64,000 nucleotides of DNA. It comes from JBFWUM01 sp050247255. Its GTDB lineage: Bacteria > Acidobacteriota > Vicinamibacteria > Vicinamibacterales > UBA2999. The stretch covers positions 1 to 64,000 of the forward strand of contig JBFWUM010000016.1 in assembly GCA_050247255.1 (NCBI GenBank). Reading direction: 5' to 3'. A program made the translations under genes and the position numbers. The notes beneath the pieces were generated by a model. That model made no database searches, was not told the DNA's origin, and saw only the letters and a program-made list of their open reading frames with translations. Below are positions 40,766 through 52,700 of this stretch, piece by piece; within the stretch, counting starts at the first letter, position 1, and every line of letters starts with the position of its first letter.

Positions 40766-41626
40766 ATGCGCGCCCTGGCTCGCGTCCGCACGGTGCTCCC
40801 GCTGGTCCTGATTCTCGGGATGGCCGGCACCGCGTACGCGCAGCGCGGCCGCATCTTCGGCGGCGGCGGCCTCGACGGCTTCTTCGGGTTCGGCGGGCGC
40901 GTGCAGTTCGCGCCCGAGGCGATGCCCGACGGCAGCTTCACCGTGTGCCGCATCATGTACACGAGCGTGCGGCGCGAGCCGAACGGCGGCGGCTGGCGCA
41001 CCGACTACCCCGGCGGCGAGACCAACCTGCTGGTCCGCATGTCGGAGCTGACGCGCACGCCGATCAGCCGCGACGACGGCGGCCGCCCCAACACGTGGGT
41101 CGTGCGGCTGACCGACCCGTCGCTCTTCAACTGTCCATACACCGTTGCCTCGGACGTCGGCACGATCGGCCTGTCGCAGGAGGAGGCCGACAACCTGCGG
41201 CTCTACCTGCTGAAGGGCGGCTTCCTGTGGGTGGACGACTTCTGGGGCACGCCGGCGTGGGAGCAGTGGACGCGCGAGCTGGCCAAGGTCTTTCCGCCCG
41301 GCGAGTTCGTGATCGAAGACATCCCGTCCGGCGATCCGATCTTCCACACGCTGTTCGACGTGAAGGAGGCGCCGCAGATCACCAACATCCAGTTCTGGCG
41401 CGCGACCGGCGGCGCCGAGACCTCCGAGCGCGGCCCGGACAGCGAGCGCGTCAACTTCCGCACGGTGCGCGACACGACCGGGCGGATGATGGTGGTGATG
41501 ACGCACAACAGCGACGTCGCCGACTCGTGGGAGCGTGAAGGGGAGGACCCGGGCTTCTTCTACCAGTATTCGCCGGAAGGGTACGCCTTCGGGATCAACG
41601 TGGTGCTGTATGCGCTTACGCATTAG
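40766..41626 (+). CDS. DUF4159 protein, copy A
   Basis: A 286-residue exported protein. Signal peptide 1-25 (GMAGTAYAQ). DUF4159 core about 55-286: FTVCRIMYTSVRREPNGGGWRTDYPGGE, SDVGTIGLS, GGFLWVDDFWG, then MMVVMTHNSDVADSWEREG and a closing YALTH. DUF4159 is thought to adopt a ThuA/flavodoxin-like fold; no activity is known. It opens a ten-gene cluster with MoxR, DUF58 and VWA proteins, so an envelope-complex role is likely (inference). Its 3' end contains the start codon of copy B. Confidence 0.92.
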   Translation: MRALARVRTVLPLVLILGMAGTAYAQRGRIFGGGGLDGFFGFGGRVQFAPEAMPDGSFTVCRIMYTSVRREPNGGGWRTDYPGGETNLLVRMSELTRTPISRDDGGRPNTWVVRLTDPSLFNCPYTVASDVGTIGLSQEEADNLRLYLLKGGFLWVDDFWGTPAWEQWTRELAKVFPPGEFVIEDIPSGDPIFHTLFDVKEAPQITNIQFWRATGGAETSERGPDSERVNFRTVRDTTGRMMVVMTHNSDVADSWEREGEDPGFFYQYSPEGYAFGINVVLYALTH

Positions 41627-42467
41627 CGCGATCGCCGTCGTGATCGCGCTGACGAGTGGCGCGGCCTACGCGCAGTTCGGGCGCGGCGGGCTCGACATCT
41701 TCGGCCAGCTGGGCGGGCTGCGCGGCGAGCAGGGAGACCCGGCCGAGTTCGCGCCGCCACAGCAGCCCGACCGCAACTTCGTGATCTGCCGCATCCTCTA
41801 CCAGAGCGTCCGGCGCGAGGCCAACGGCGCCGGGTGGCGCACCGACTACCCGTGGGGCGAGCGCCACCTCATGCTGCGGCTGTCGGAACTCACCAGGACC
41901 CGCGTCAGCATGGCGACGCCGACGCAGCCGCACTCCTGGCTCGTCCGCCTCACCGACGACACGCTGTTCGACTGTCCCGTGCTGATGGCGTCGGATGTCG
42001 GCACGATCGGGCTGTCGTGGCAGGAAGGGGAGGCGCTGCGCCAGTACCTCGAGAAGGGCGGCTTCCTCTGGGTGGACGACTTCTGGGGCGACGCGGCGTG
42101 GGACCAGTGGTCGCGCGAGCTGGCCAAGGCGCTGCCGCCCGACGAGTATCCGATCGAGGACATCCCGCTCTCGGATCCGGTGCTGCACACGATGTTCGAT
42201 GTCGGCAGGGTGCCGCAGGTGACGAGCATCCGCTTCTGGCGCGCCTCGGGCGGCCGTGAGACGTCCGAGCGGGGCGAGGAATCGGCGGTGGTGAATTTCC
42301 GCGGCGTGCGCGACCGGCACGGGCGGCTGATGGTGGTGATGACCCACAACACCGACGTCGCCGACTCGTGGGAGCGCGAAGGGGAAGATCCGGCCTTTTT
42401 CTACCAGTTTTCGCCGGACGGCTACGCGCTCGGTGTCAACGTCCTACTGTACGCAATGACGCACTAG
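41610..42467 (+). CDS. DUF4159 protein, copy B
   Basis: A 285-residue paralogue of copy A. Signal peptide ends GAAYAQ. It shares FVICRILYQSVRREANGAGWRTDYPWGE, SDVGTIGLS, KGGFLWVDDFWG, MVVMTHNTDVADSWEREGEDP and the YAMTH ending, so it arose by tandem duplication. The ATG at 41610 lies in the YALTH codons of copy A (17-bp overlap). Differences concentrate in the N-terminal 50 residues, which may determine partners. Function unknown. Confidence 0.92.
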   Translation: MRLRISAIAVVIALTSGAAYAQFGRGGLDIFGQLGGLRGEQGDPAEFAPPQQPDRNFVICRILYQSVRREANGAGWRTDYPWGERHLMLRLSELTRTRVSMATPTQPHSWLVRLTDDTLFDCPVLMASDVGTIGLSWQEGEALRQYLEKGGFLWVDDFWGDAAWDQWSRELAKALPPDEYPIEDIPLSDPVLHTMFDVGRVPQVTSIRFWRASGGRETSERGEESAVVNFRGVRDRHGRLMVVMTHNTDVADSWEREGEDPAFFYQFSPDGYALGVNVLLYAMTH

Positions 42468-42515
42468 TTCCGGGAGGGCGGTGAGATATGATCACCCCCT
42501 TTTCGAGGTCACCCT

Positions 42516-44804
42516 TTGTTCGACGCCCTGTTCCAGGCACTCTTCAGTTACCGGCCGGTCGTGTTTCAGCAGGGGGAGTTCCGCTTCGACGTCACCGCCT
42601 CGTCGCTGGTGGCTGCCGTCATTGTCGGCGTCATCATGGCGGCGGCGATCTTCACCTACCGCACGGTCCGCGCGAAGGGTACGCTTCGCGATCGCATCAT
42701 CCTGACCGGCCTGCGCATGGCCGCGCTGGCGCTGGTCCTCTTCTGCCTCTTCCGTCCCACGCTCATCGTCCGCGCCGCGGCCCCGCAGCAGAACGTCGTC
42801 GCCGTCCTGCTCGACGACTCGCGGTCGATGCAGATTCCCGACTGGAACGGCATGCCGCGCGGCGAGTACCTGCGCCAGCAGTTCGGCGATCCGAACCAGC
42901 CGCTGCTGCGGGCGCTCTCGGACCGGTTCCTCGTCCGCGTGTTCCGCTTCTCGAACACCGCCGGCCGCCTCAACGCGGTCAACGAGCTGGGGTTCAACGG
43001 CTCGCAGACCAGGCTCGGCACCGCGCTCGAGGGCGCGCGGGAAGAGCTGGCCGGGTTGCCGGTGTCTGGCGTCATCCTGGTCAGCGACGGCGCCGACACC
43101 AGCGCCGACGCCCTGACCGACGCGCTGCTCGGCATGAAGGCCGAGAAGCTCCCCGTGTTCACCGTCGGCGTCGGCAGCACGCAGCTGACGAAGGACATCC
43201 AGATCGATCGGGTGAGCGTGCCGCGCAGCGCGCTCAAGGGCGCCTCGCTGCTCGTCGATGCGGTCATCACGCATGCCGGTTACGCCAACCAGACCGTCCG
43301 CGTCGACGTCGAGGACGATGGGCGGATCGTCGGCAGCGAAGAGGTGCGGCTGCCGGGCGACGGCAGCCCGATCACCGTCCGCGTCCGCGCCATCGCCGAG
43401 GACCCCGGGCCGCGCGTGTTCCGCTTCCGCGTCGCGCCGCAGCCCGACGAGGTGGTGTCGCAGAACAACCAGCGCGAGGCGCTGATCGACGTGCGCGACA
43501 CGGTCGAGCGCATCCTCTACTTCGAGGGGGAGCCGCGCTTCGAGATGAAGTTCCTCAACCGCGCGGTGGTCGACGACAAGAACCTGCGCGTCGTCACGCT
43601 GCAGCGCACCGCCGACAACAAGTACCAGCGGCTGCAGGTCGACGGCCCGGAGGAGCTGGCCGGCGGCTTCCCCAAGACGCGGGAGGAGCTGTTCGCCTAC
43701 AAGGGGCTGATCCTCGGCAGCACCGAGGCAGGGCTGTTCAGCGGCGACCAGCTGCAGATGATTGCCGACTTCGTCGACACGCGCGGCGGCGGGCTGCTGA
43801 TGCTCGGCGGGCCGCGCTCGTTCGGCGAGGGGGGCTACGGCGGGACCCCGGTGGCCGACGCGCTGCCGCTGGCGATCGATGCCAACACCCGCGCCGGCGA
43901 GCCGACGCTGTTCGCGCGGCTCAACCTCTCGCCGACGCGCGCCGGCCAGACCCACGCCGCCACGCAGATCGCCTCGACCGAGGAGGCGTCGATGACGCGC
44001 TGGCGCGACCTGCCGCAGGTGACGGTCGTCAACGAGCCGCTCCCCGCCAAGCCGGGCGCCACGGTGCTGATCACCGGCGTCGACGATGGCAACCGCACGC
44101 ACCCGGTGCTGGCGGCGCAGCAGTACGGGCGCGGCAAGTCGCTGGCGTTCCTGGCGCAGGACTCGTGGCAGTGGCAGATGCACGCCAGCGTCGCGCTCGA
44201 GGACATGACGCACGAGAACTTCTGGCGGCAGATGCTGCGCTGGCTGGTCGACGGCGTGCCGGCGACCGTCGAGGCGCGCACGACCGCCGAGCGCGTCGAG
44301 CCGGGTGAGGCGGTGACCGTCGAGGCGACCGTGGTCGACAAGGCGTTCGTCGAGCTCAACGACGCCGCGGTCGTCGCCCGGGTGACGCTGCCGAGCGGCG
44401 CGGTCACCGACGTGCCGATGCAGTGGACCGGGGAGCGCGACGGCCTCTATCGCGGCACGTTCGTCAGCAGCGAGAGCGGCGCCTACGACGTGCTGGTGGA
44501 TGCGACGCGGGGCGGCGAGCCGATCGGCACCGGCGCGACGCACGTGCGCGCGGGGCCCGGGGACGCGGAGTACTTCGACCCGACCATGCACGAGGCCCCG
44601 CTGCAGCGGATTGCCGAGGAGACCGGCGGCCGCTTCTACACGCCGGAGACGGCGCAAGGGCTGGCCGAGGACGTGCGCTACGCCGGGCGCGGCGTGACGT
44701 CGGTGGAGGAGCGCGAGCTCTGGAACATGCCGATCATCCTGATCCTGCTGGTCGGGCTGGTCTGCGCGGAATGGGGATATCGCCGCGCGGTAGGGTTGTC
44801 GTAA
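42516..44804 (+). CDS. VWA / class I glutamine amidotransferase-like membrane protein
   Basis: A 762-residue membrane protein beginning at TTG with GAGG 7 nt upstream. Two transmembrane helices lie near 31-49 and 66-84. A VWA-like domain has the metal site D100-D-S-R-S104 (DxSxS). A glutamine-amidotransferase-like module follows at about 400-580 (GLILGSTEAGLFSGDQLQMIADFV, GGGLLMLGGPRSFG). A C-terminal helix (MPIILILLVGLVCAEWGY) closes it. The GATase module has no catalytic Cys visible, so it is probably structural. VWA proteins assemble with MoxR ATPases. TAATG overlap with the next gene. Confidence 0.9.
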   Translation: MFDALFQALFSYRPVVFQQGEFRFDVTASSLVAAVIVGVIMAAAIFTYRTVRAKGTLRDRIILTGLRMAALALVLFCLFRPTLIVRAAAPQQNVVAVLLDDSRSMQIPDWNGMPRGEYLRQQFGDPNQPLLRALSDRFLVRVFRFSNTAGRLNAVNELGFNGSQTRLGTALEGAREELAGLPVSGVILVSDGADTSADALTDALLGMKAEKLPVFTVGVGSTQLTKDIQIDRVSVPRSALKGASLLVDAVITHAGYANQTVRVDVEDDGRIVGSEEVRLPGDGSPITVRVRAIAEDPGPRVFRFRVAPQPDEVVSQNNQREALIDVRDTVERILYFEGEPRFEMKFLNRAVVDDKNLRVVTLQRTADNKYQRLQVDGPEELAGGFPKTREELFAYKGLILGSTEAGLFSGDQLQMIADFVDTRGGGLLMLGGPRSFGEGGYGGTPVADALPLAIDANTRAGEPTLFARLNLSPTRAGQTHAATQIASTEEASMTRWRDLPQVTVVNEPLPAKPGATVLITGVDDGNRTHPVLAAQQYGRGKSLAFLAQDSWQWQMHASVALEDMTHENFWRQMLRWLVDGVPATVEARTTAERVEPGEAVTVEATVVDKAFVELNDAAVVARVTLPSGAVTDVPMQWTGERDGLYRGTFVSSESGAYDVLVDATRGGEPIGTGATHVRAGPGDAEYFDPTMHEAPLQRIAEETGGRFYTPETAQGLAEDVRYAGRGVTSVEERELWNMPIILILLVGLVCAEWGYRRAVGLS

Positions 44805-45724
44805 TGCTCAAAGCCTTTCTCCTCGTCATCGTCGGCCTGGCCGGCGAGCCGGAACACGGCGACGCGTTCAACAAGTGGGGGTCGGCGCTCGCCGAGCAGG
44901 CGCCGAAGCTCGGGGTCGAGTCGGCCAACGTGATCTACCTCGGCGAGGCCGAGAGCCCGGTGAAGCCGGCGGCGCGCGCCACGCGCGTGGAAATCGAGAA
45001 GGCCATCGGCACGTTCGCCGCGGCGGCATCGCCCGAGGACGTGGTCTACATCGTGCTGATCGGGCACGGCAGCTTCGACGGCCGCGACGCCAAGATCAAC
45101 CTGCCCGGTCCCGATCTGTCCGCCGGCGACTTCAACACGCTGCTGCGCAAGCTGCCGACGAAGCAGACCGTGCTGGTCAATACCGCGAGCGCGAGCGGGC
45201 CGTTCGTCGAGACGCTCTCCGGCCCGGGCCGGACGATCATCACGGCGACGCGCAGCGGCTCGCAGAACTACGCGACGATCTTTGGCGGCTACTTCGTCGA
45301 CGCACTGACCACCGAGGCGGCCGACGCCGACAAGAACCGGCGCATCAGCATGCTCGAGGCGTTTCTCTATGCCAGGGGGCAGGTCGCCGCCGCCTACGAG
45401 CGCGAAGGGCTGCTGGCCACCGAGCACGCGCTGCTCGACGACAACGGCGACAAGGAGGGGAGCCAGGAGCCGGCAGCCACCGCGGCCGACGGCAAGCTCG
45501 CGGCGTCGCTGTCGCTCGGCTCGACGGCGGATGCCGAGCTGCCGGCCGATCCGAAGCTACGCGCGCTCTATGTCGAGCGGCGCGACATGGAGCGCCGGGT
45601 CGAGTCGCTGCGGCTGCTCAAGGACAGCATGGATCCGGCAAAGTACACGGCCGAGCTGGAGAAGCTGGTGACGGCCCTGGCGCTCAAGACGCGCGAAATC
45701 CGCGCCGCGGAAGGACAACGATAA
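44804..45724 (+). CDS. caspase-fold protein with Ser at the catalytic Cys position
   Basis: A 306-residue protein with the caspase/C13-C14 layout: hydrophobic strand VVYIVLIGHGS with His88-Gly89, then TVLVNTASASG (123-132), where peptidases have D-x-C-x-S-G. Aligning the trailing SG puts Ser129 at the Cys site. A C-terminal helical region (about 240-306; ERRDMERRVESLRLLKDS) follows. It could be an inactive pseudo-enzyme, a serine variant or a binding platform. A weak hydrophobic N-terminus may be a signal peptide. The ATG overlaps the previous stop, so it belongs to the operon. Confidence 0.8.
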   Translation: MLKAFLLVIVGLAGEPEHGDAFNKWGSALAEQAPKLGVESANVIYLGEAESPVKPAARATRVEIEKAIGTFAAAASPEDVVYIVLIGHGSFDGRDAKINLPGPDLSAGDFNTLLRKLPTKQTVLVNTASASGPFVETLSGPGRTIITATRSGSQNYATIFGGYFVDALTTEAADADKNRRISMLEAFLYARGQVAAAYEREGLLATEHALLDDNGDKEGSQEPAATAADGKLAASLSLGSTADAELPADPKLRALYVERRDMERRVESLRLLKDSMDPAKYTAELEKLVTALALKTREIRAAEGQR

Positions 45725-45726
45725 CA

Positions 45727-46760
<1,034 letters not shown>

Positions 46761-46761
<1 letters not shown>

Positions 46762-47693
46762 TGAGCCTCACAGCAAGCCACGGGCAGTCGGCCATCCCGG
46801 GCGCCCGCTTCATGGACCCGGTGGTGCTGGCGCGCATCGGCAACCTGGAGCTGGTGGCGCGCGCGGTGTGCGACGGCTTCATCAACGGGCTGCACAAGGC
46901 GCCGTACTTCGGGGCGTCGGTGGACTTCGCCGAGCACCGCGGCTACGTCCCGGGCGACGACATCCGCCGCATGGACTGGCGGCTGTGGGCGCGCACCGAC
47001 CGCTACTACATCAAGGAATACGAAGCCGAAACGAACATGAACTTCTCGGTGCTGCTCGACGTGTCGAAGTCGATGGACTACGGCAGCATCGGCATCACCA
47101 AGTTCGACTACGCGCGGATCCTGACGGCGTGCCTGACCAACCTGGTGCACCACCAGCGCGACCGCGTCGGCTTCGTCGCCTTCGACAGCGAAGTCGTGGA
47201 GCACGTCCCGCCGTCGGCCAAGCACATGGAGACGGTGCTGCACGTGCTCGATCGGCTGAAGCCGGGGCGGCCCGGCGGCGGCATGCGCGAGCCGCTGCAC
47301 CGGCTGGCCGAATTCTTCGGCCGCCGCGGCGTGCTCGTCGTCATCTCCGACTTCTACGAGGAGCCGGAGGCGATTGTCGACGCCGTGACGCCGCTGCGCT
47401 TCCGCGGCAACGACCTGATCGTCTTCCACGTGCTCGACCCGGCCGAGCTCGACTTCGGGTTCAACGACGCGCAGGCGTTCGAGGACCTCGAGAGCGGTGA
47501 ACAGATGCCGGTCGTGCCGCAGTCGCTGCGCGCCGAGTACCAGTCGCTGGTCAAGGCGCATACCGACGCGCTGCAGCAGAAGTTCTCCGAGGTGCGCGTC
47601 GACTACGCGCTGCTCAACACGTCGCAGCCGCTCGACCACGCGCTGTTCCGGTTCCTCAACGGCCGCGCCCGCAAGATGAGGAACCGCCAGTGA
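46761..47693 (+). CDS. DUF58 (VWA-like) protein
   Basis: A 310-residue soluble DUF58 protein. The signature DFAEHRGYVPGDDIRRMDWRLWART is at about 55-80, and a VWA-like domain begins VLLDVSKSMDYGS. The metal site DxSxS is intact. DUF58 genes almost always follow moxR genes, and the products are presumed MoxR clients. No transmembrane helix. GTG overlaps the moxR stop; its own TGA overlaps the next GTG. Confidence 0.95.
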
Positions 47694-49714
47694 GCTTCCT
47701 CGCGCCGCTGTTCTTCGTCGGCCTCGCGGCGCTGGCCATTCCCGTGCTGATTCACCTGATTCAGCGCGAGAAGAAGCAGATCCAGCACTTCCCGTCGCTG
47801 ATGTTCATCCGCCGCGTGCCGTACAAGTCGGTGCAGCGGCGGCGCATCCACAACTGGCTGCTGCTGATGGTGCGGCTGGCGGCGCTGCTGCTGATCGTGT
47901 TCGCCTTCGCGCGGCCGTTCTTCCGCAGCGGCGACGCGGCGACGCAGCCGGGCGAGGGCGCGCGCGAAGTGGTCGTGCTGCTCGACCAGAGCTACAGCAT
48001 GGCCTACGGCGACCGCTGGGACCGGGCGCGGCAGGCGGCGCGCGACGCGCTCAACGCCGTCGGCGCGTCCGACCGCGCCTCGGTCGTGCTGTTCTCGTCG
48101 AACGCCGAGATCGCCGTCCGCTCCACCGCGGAGAAGGCGCGGCTGCTGGCGGCGGTCCCGGACGAGGGGCCGAGCGCCGGCGCCACGCGGTATGCCCCGG
48201 CGCTCAAGGTGGCCGGCAGCATCCTGGCCGAGTCGCCGCTGCCGCGGAAGGAAGCGATCCTGATCAGCGACTTCCAGCGTGGCGGCTGGCGCGGCGAGGA
48301 GGGTTCGCGCCTGCCGCTGGGCGCCGAGCTGACGCCGGTCAGCGTCGGCGGCCCGGCCACCGAGCCGAACATCGCGGTCACGTCCGTCTCGCTCGCCCGC
48401 TCCCCGTTCGAGAACCAGGAACGCGTCACCGTGACCGCGGCAGTGGTCAACCGCGCCGACCAGCCGGTGAACGGCGGGACGCTGGCGCTCGAGATCGACG
48501 GGCGCGCCGTGCAGACGCAGCCGCTGACGATCGCCGAACAAGGGTCGGCGTCGGTCGCCTTCGAGCCGCTGACGGTCACCGGCCGTAACATGCGCGGCAC
48601 CGTGCGGGTGACGTCCGACGCGCTGCCGGCAGATAACAGCTTCAATTTCGTCGTCTCGCCCTCGGTGCCGGTCCGCGTGGTCGCGCTGTCGGGCACCTCG
48701 GCGGCGGGCCTCTATTTGAACCGCGCGCTGGCGATCGGCGAAGCGCCGCGGTTCGAGGTGGAGCAGCGGCAGGCCGACACGCTGTCGGATGCAGACCTGC
48801 AGCGCGCATCGGTCGTGTTCTTGAACGACGTGCCGGTGGGCGCGGCGCTCGGCCGCCGTCTGGCGCGCTGGGTGGAGGCGGGCGGCGGGCTGTTCGTGGC
48901 CACCGGTCCGCGTGCAACCTGGCCGTCGGACGTCGATCTGCTGCCGGCAGCGATCGGCAACCCCGCCGATCGCTCGCGCGAAGCGGCGCGCGTGGGCGGC
49001 CTGGAGTTCGGCCACCCGGTGTTCGAAGTGTTCCGCGCGCCGCGCAGCGGCGACTTCTCCTCGGCCCGCATCTACGGCTACCGCTCGGTCGAGGCGGCGC
49101 AAGGCGCGCAGGTGCTGGCGCGCTATGACACCGGGGCGCCGGCGGTGCTGGATCGCCGTATCGGTACCGGCCGCGTGGTCATGTGGACCTCCACGCTCGA
49201 CCTGGCGTGGGGCGACCTGCCGCTCAAGCCGGTGTTCCTGCCGTTCATCCACCGGTCGATCCGCTACCTTGCCGACTACCGCGAGCCGGCGCCGTGGCTC
49301 ACCGTCGGCAACGTCCTCGACCCGGCGCAGGCCGGCGTCGCCGCCGCCCGCGTGGCGGTGAGCCCGTCCGGACAGCGGCTGCCCGTTGGCGAGGAGGGGG
49401 GCGAGGTGCTCGAGCTCAGGGAGCAGGGGTTCTACGAGCTGCGGACCGAGGCGGGTCAGGCCGGCGATGCCAGCATGCTCGTGGTCGCCAGCAACGTCGA
49501 TCCGGCCGAGTCGGACCTGACGCCGCTCGACCCGAAGGAAATCGTCGTGGCGTCGGTCGGCACGGCGGCCGAAGGCGGCGCGGCGGCGGCCGGGGTGCCG
49601 CTGACGCCGGAAGCCCAGGAGCGGTCGCAGCGGCTCTGGTGGTGGGTCCTGCTGGCCGGGATCATGCTGCTCGGTGTGGACACCCTGCTCTCGAACCGGT
49701 TATCAAAAGCTTAA
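47690..49714 (+). CDS. BatA-like membrane protein with VWA domain
   Basis: A 674-residue protein. The N-terminal BatA/aerotolerance region has helices at about 5-24 and 54-75, separated by FPSLMFIRRVPYKSVQRRR. A VWA domain follows with DQSYS (99-103; intact DxSxS). The long central part (200-610) is beta-rich and periplasmic, and a C-terminal helix (WWWVLLAGIMLLGVDTLL) closes it. Bat proteins in Bacteroides link MoxR activity to envelope stress. The GTG start overlaps the DUF58 stop. A 64-bp gap precedes the next gene. Confidence 0.92.
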   Translation: MSFLAPLFFVGLAALAIPVLIHLIQREKKQIQHFPSLMFIRRVPYKSVQRRRIHNWLLLMVRLAALLLIVFAFARPFFRSGDAATQPGEGAREVVVLLDQSYSMAYGDRWDRARQAARDALNAVGASDRASVVLFSSNAEIAVRSTAEKARLLAAVPDEGPSAGATRYAPALKVAGSILAESPLPRKEAILISDFQRGGWRGEEGSRLPLGAELTPVSVGGPATEPNIAVTSVSLARSPFENQERVTVTAAVVNRADQPVNGGTLALEIDGRAVQTQPLTIAEQGSASVAFEPLTVTGRNMRGTVRVTSDALPADNSFNFVVSPSVPVRVVALSGTSAAGLYLNRALAIGEAPRFEVEQRQADTLSDADLQRASVVFLNDVPVGAALGRRLARWVEAGGGLFVATGPRATWPSDVDLLPAAIGNPADRSREAARVGGLEFGHPVFEVFRAPRSGDFSSARIYGYRSVEAAQGAQVLARYDTGAPAVLDRRIGTGRVVMWTSTLDLAWGDLPLKPVFLPFIHRSIRYLADYREPAPWLTVGNVLDPAQAGVAAARVAVSPSGQRLPVGEEGGEVLELREQGFYELRTEAGQAGDASMLVVASNVDPAESDLTPLDPKEIVVASVGTAAEGGAAAAGVPLTPEAQERSQRLWWWVLLAGIMLLGVDTLLSNRLSKA

Positions 49715-49778
49715 CAACCGGGCCGGGAGCTGCGGGTATCCTCTTGGGTAGCTTCGAATTACGAGACGAGGGACGCTG

Positions 49779-52700
49779 ATGCTCGAGTACCTACGCCACC
49801 GTTCGAACACGCCCACCGATCTGCTCGAGATCATCAAGTACGTGCGCGGCCGCTGGCGGATGAAGCTCGCCGTGCGCGGCATCCTGACGGTCCTCTTCAT
49901 CGCGCTGGCGGTCTTCTTCGTCGCGGCGTTCGGGCTCCAGTGGGCGCGCTTCAGCGGCCCGTCGATTATCGCGGCGCGCGTCGGGTTGCTGGCGGTCCTG
50001 GCCGGCTCGGTCTATGTCTTCCTCATCCGCCCGCTCCGCCGCCGCGTCACCGACGAGCAGGTCGCCCTGTATCTCGAGGAGCACGAACCGTCGCTGCAGG
50101 CGACGCTCGTGTCGGCCGTCGAAGCGAGCAAGGCCGGACGTTCCTGGGAGTCGACGGCGCTGGTCCGCCGGCTGGTCGAGCAGGCGGTCGAGCGCTGCGT
50201 GGAAGTGGATGCGGCGCGGCGCGTCGAGCGCCTGCCGCTCCGCCGCTACGCCGCGGCGCTCGGCACGATCGCCGTGGCGGCCGTGCTGCTCGTCCTGCTC
50301 GGTCCCGCGTTCCTGCGCAGCGCGCTGTCGGCGATCCTGCTCGTGCAGCGGTCGGTCGAAGCGGCGGCGCCATACCGCATCCAGGTCACCCCCGGCGACG
50401 TCAACGTGCCCAAGGGGGCCGACCAGACGATCAGCGCCCGGCTCGTCGGCTTCGACTCGGCCGACGCCACGCTGATGGTGCGCAAGAACCCGACGGCGGC
50501 CTTCGAGGCCATGCCGCTCGTCCGCAACGACGACGGCAGCTACGAGGGGCTGCTGTTTGCCGTGTCGGAGCCGGTCGAGTACTTCGTGCAGGCGGAAGGG
50601 GTGCAGTCGCCGACCTACAAGCTGACGGTCGTCGACATGCCCTACGCGCAGCGCATCGAGCTCGAGTACGTGTTCCCGGCCTACACCGGCCTCGAGCCGC
50701 AGAAGATCGAGGACGGCGGCGACATTGCCGTGCTCGCCGGCACCGAGGTCCGCATGCGGGTGTTCCCGACCATGCCGACCAACGCGGCGGCGCTGGCGCT
50801 CGAGGGGCAGGAGCCGATCGCGCTCGGCGCCGCCGATGCCGACGGCGCGCTCGGCGCCACCTTCACGGTGTCGAAGGACGGCTTCTACCAGATCGAGATG
50901 ACGGCGCCGACCGGCGAGACGATGGCGGCGTCGCCGAAGTACACCATCGACATCCTGTCCGACCAGCAGCCGACGGTGTCGTTCTCGCGCCCGGGTCGCG
51001 ACACGGCGGCGTCGGCCATCGAGGAGGTCTTCCTCGAGGCGACGGCGCAGGACGACTTCGGCATCCGCGACCTCGAGCTCGTCTACTCGGTCAACGGCGG
51101 CGACGAGAAGACCGTCAAGCTGTTCGGCGGCGCCGGGCGCCGCCTCGCGGAGGTAACCGCCGGCCACACGCTCTACCTCGAGGAGCTCGGCGTGCAGCCG
51201 GGCGACGCCGTGTCGTACTACGCGCGCGCCCTCGACAACAGCGGCAACCGCCAGCCGGTGTCGAGCGACCTGTATTTCCTCCGCGTGCGGCCGTTCAAGC
51301 AGGACTTCCGCGAAGCGATGTCCGGCGGGGGCGGCGGCGGGGGCGGCGGCCAGGGACAGCAGCAGGTGGACGCGCTGTCCGAGCAGCAGCGGCAGGTGAT
51401 TGCCGCGACCTTCAACGTGCAGCGCGATCGCCGCGCCTTCACCGCCGAGAAGCTGCGCGAGAACAGCACCGTCGTCGGCCTGTCGCAGTCGCGGCTGCGC
51501 GAGCAGGTCGAAGGGCTGATGACGCGCATGAACAGCCAGCTGGTGCAGCAGGACCCGGCGTTCCAGAAGATCGCCGAGATGCTGCCGCAGGCGATCGAGG
51601 CGATGCGCGAAGCGGAAGCCGAGCTGGCGAAGACCGCGCCCGACAAGGCGCTGCCCGCCGAGCACCGCGCGCTGGCGATCCTGCAGAAGGCGGAAGAGGA
51701 GTACCAGACGCAGGTCAGCGTGCAGCGCGGCGGCGGTGGCGGCGGGGGCGGCGGCGGTTCGCAGCAGCAGCAGGAGCTGGCCGACATCTTCGAGCAGGAG
51801 CTCGATCGCATGGCCAGCCGCTACGAGACGGCGGACCGCGCCCAGCAGGAAAGCACCGATCGCCAGGTGGACGAGCTGCTCGAGAAGCTGCGCGAGCTGG
51901 CGCGGCGCCAGCAGCAGGAGGCCGAGCGGCAGCGCCGGGCCCTGCAGCAGGCCGGGTCCTCCGGTGGGTCGTCGAGTGGCGGCGCCAGCGCGGCGCAGCA
52001 GCGCGCGCTCGCCGAGCAGGCCGAGGAAGCGGCGCGCCAGCTCGAACGGCTGTCGCGCGAAGAGAACCGGCCGGACCTGGCCGAGGCGGCGCGGCAGATG
52101 CGCGAAGCGGCCGACGCCATGCGCCGGGCGGCGGCGGGCGGCGACGCCCAGGCGTCAGCGCAGGCGCAGCGGGCCGCCGAGCGCCTGCAGGAAACGCAGC
52201 GGCGCCTGCAGGGCGACCTGTCGGCGCGCGCCCAGCGCGACATCCAGGACGCGCAGCGGATGGCCGACGACATTGCCCGCCGCCAGCAGGAGGTTGCCGA
52301 CGACGTGCGCAACCTGGCCAACGCCGGGGCGCAGCGCGGGCAGGAAGCGCGCCGGATCAACCAGGAAAAAGACGAGCTCGAAGCGCGCCTCGGCGAGCTG
52401 GAATCGCGCCTCGACCAGGCGGCGCGCGAGGCCAGCCGGCAGGAGCGCGAAGCGTCGCAGAAGCTGGGCGAGGCGGCCAGCGCGATTCGCGACAACCGCC
52501 TGCGCGACAAGATCCGCTATTCGAAGGCGCTCGTGAGCCGCGGCTTCTCGCCCGACTCGCTGCAGGCCAACGAGAACGACATCGCCGGCGGCATCGACGA
52601 AATGCGCGAGGCCCTCGGCGAGGCGCAGCAGGCGCTCGGCACCGGCGAGAACGGCGACCAGCGTGACGATGCGGTCGATCGCGCCCGGCGGCTGGCGCGG

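Noticed and set aside
44804..45724. Active caspase or gingipain-like protease
   Set aside because: No cysteine occupies the catalytic position; only the His-Gly part is present.
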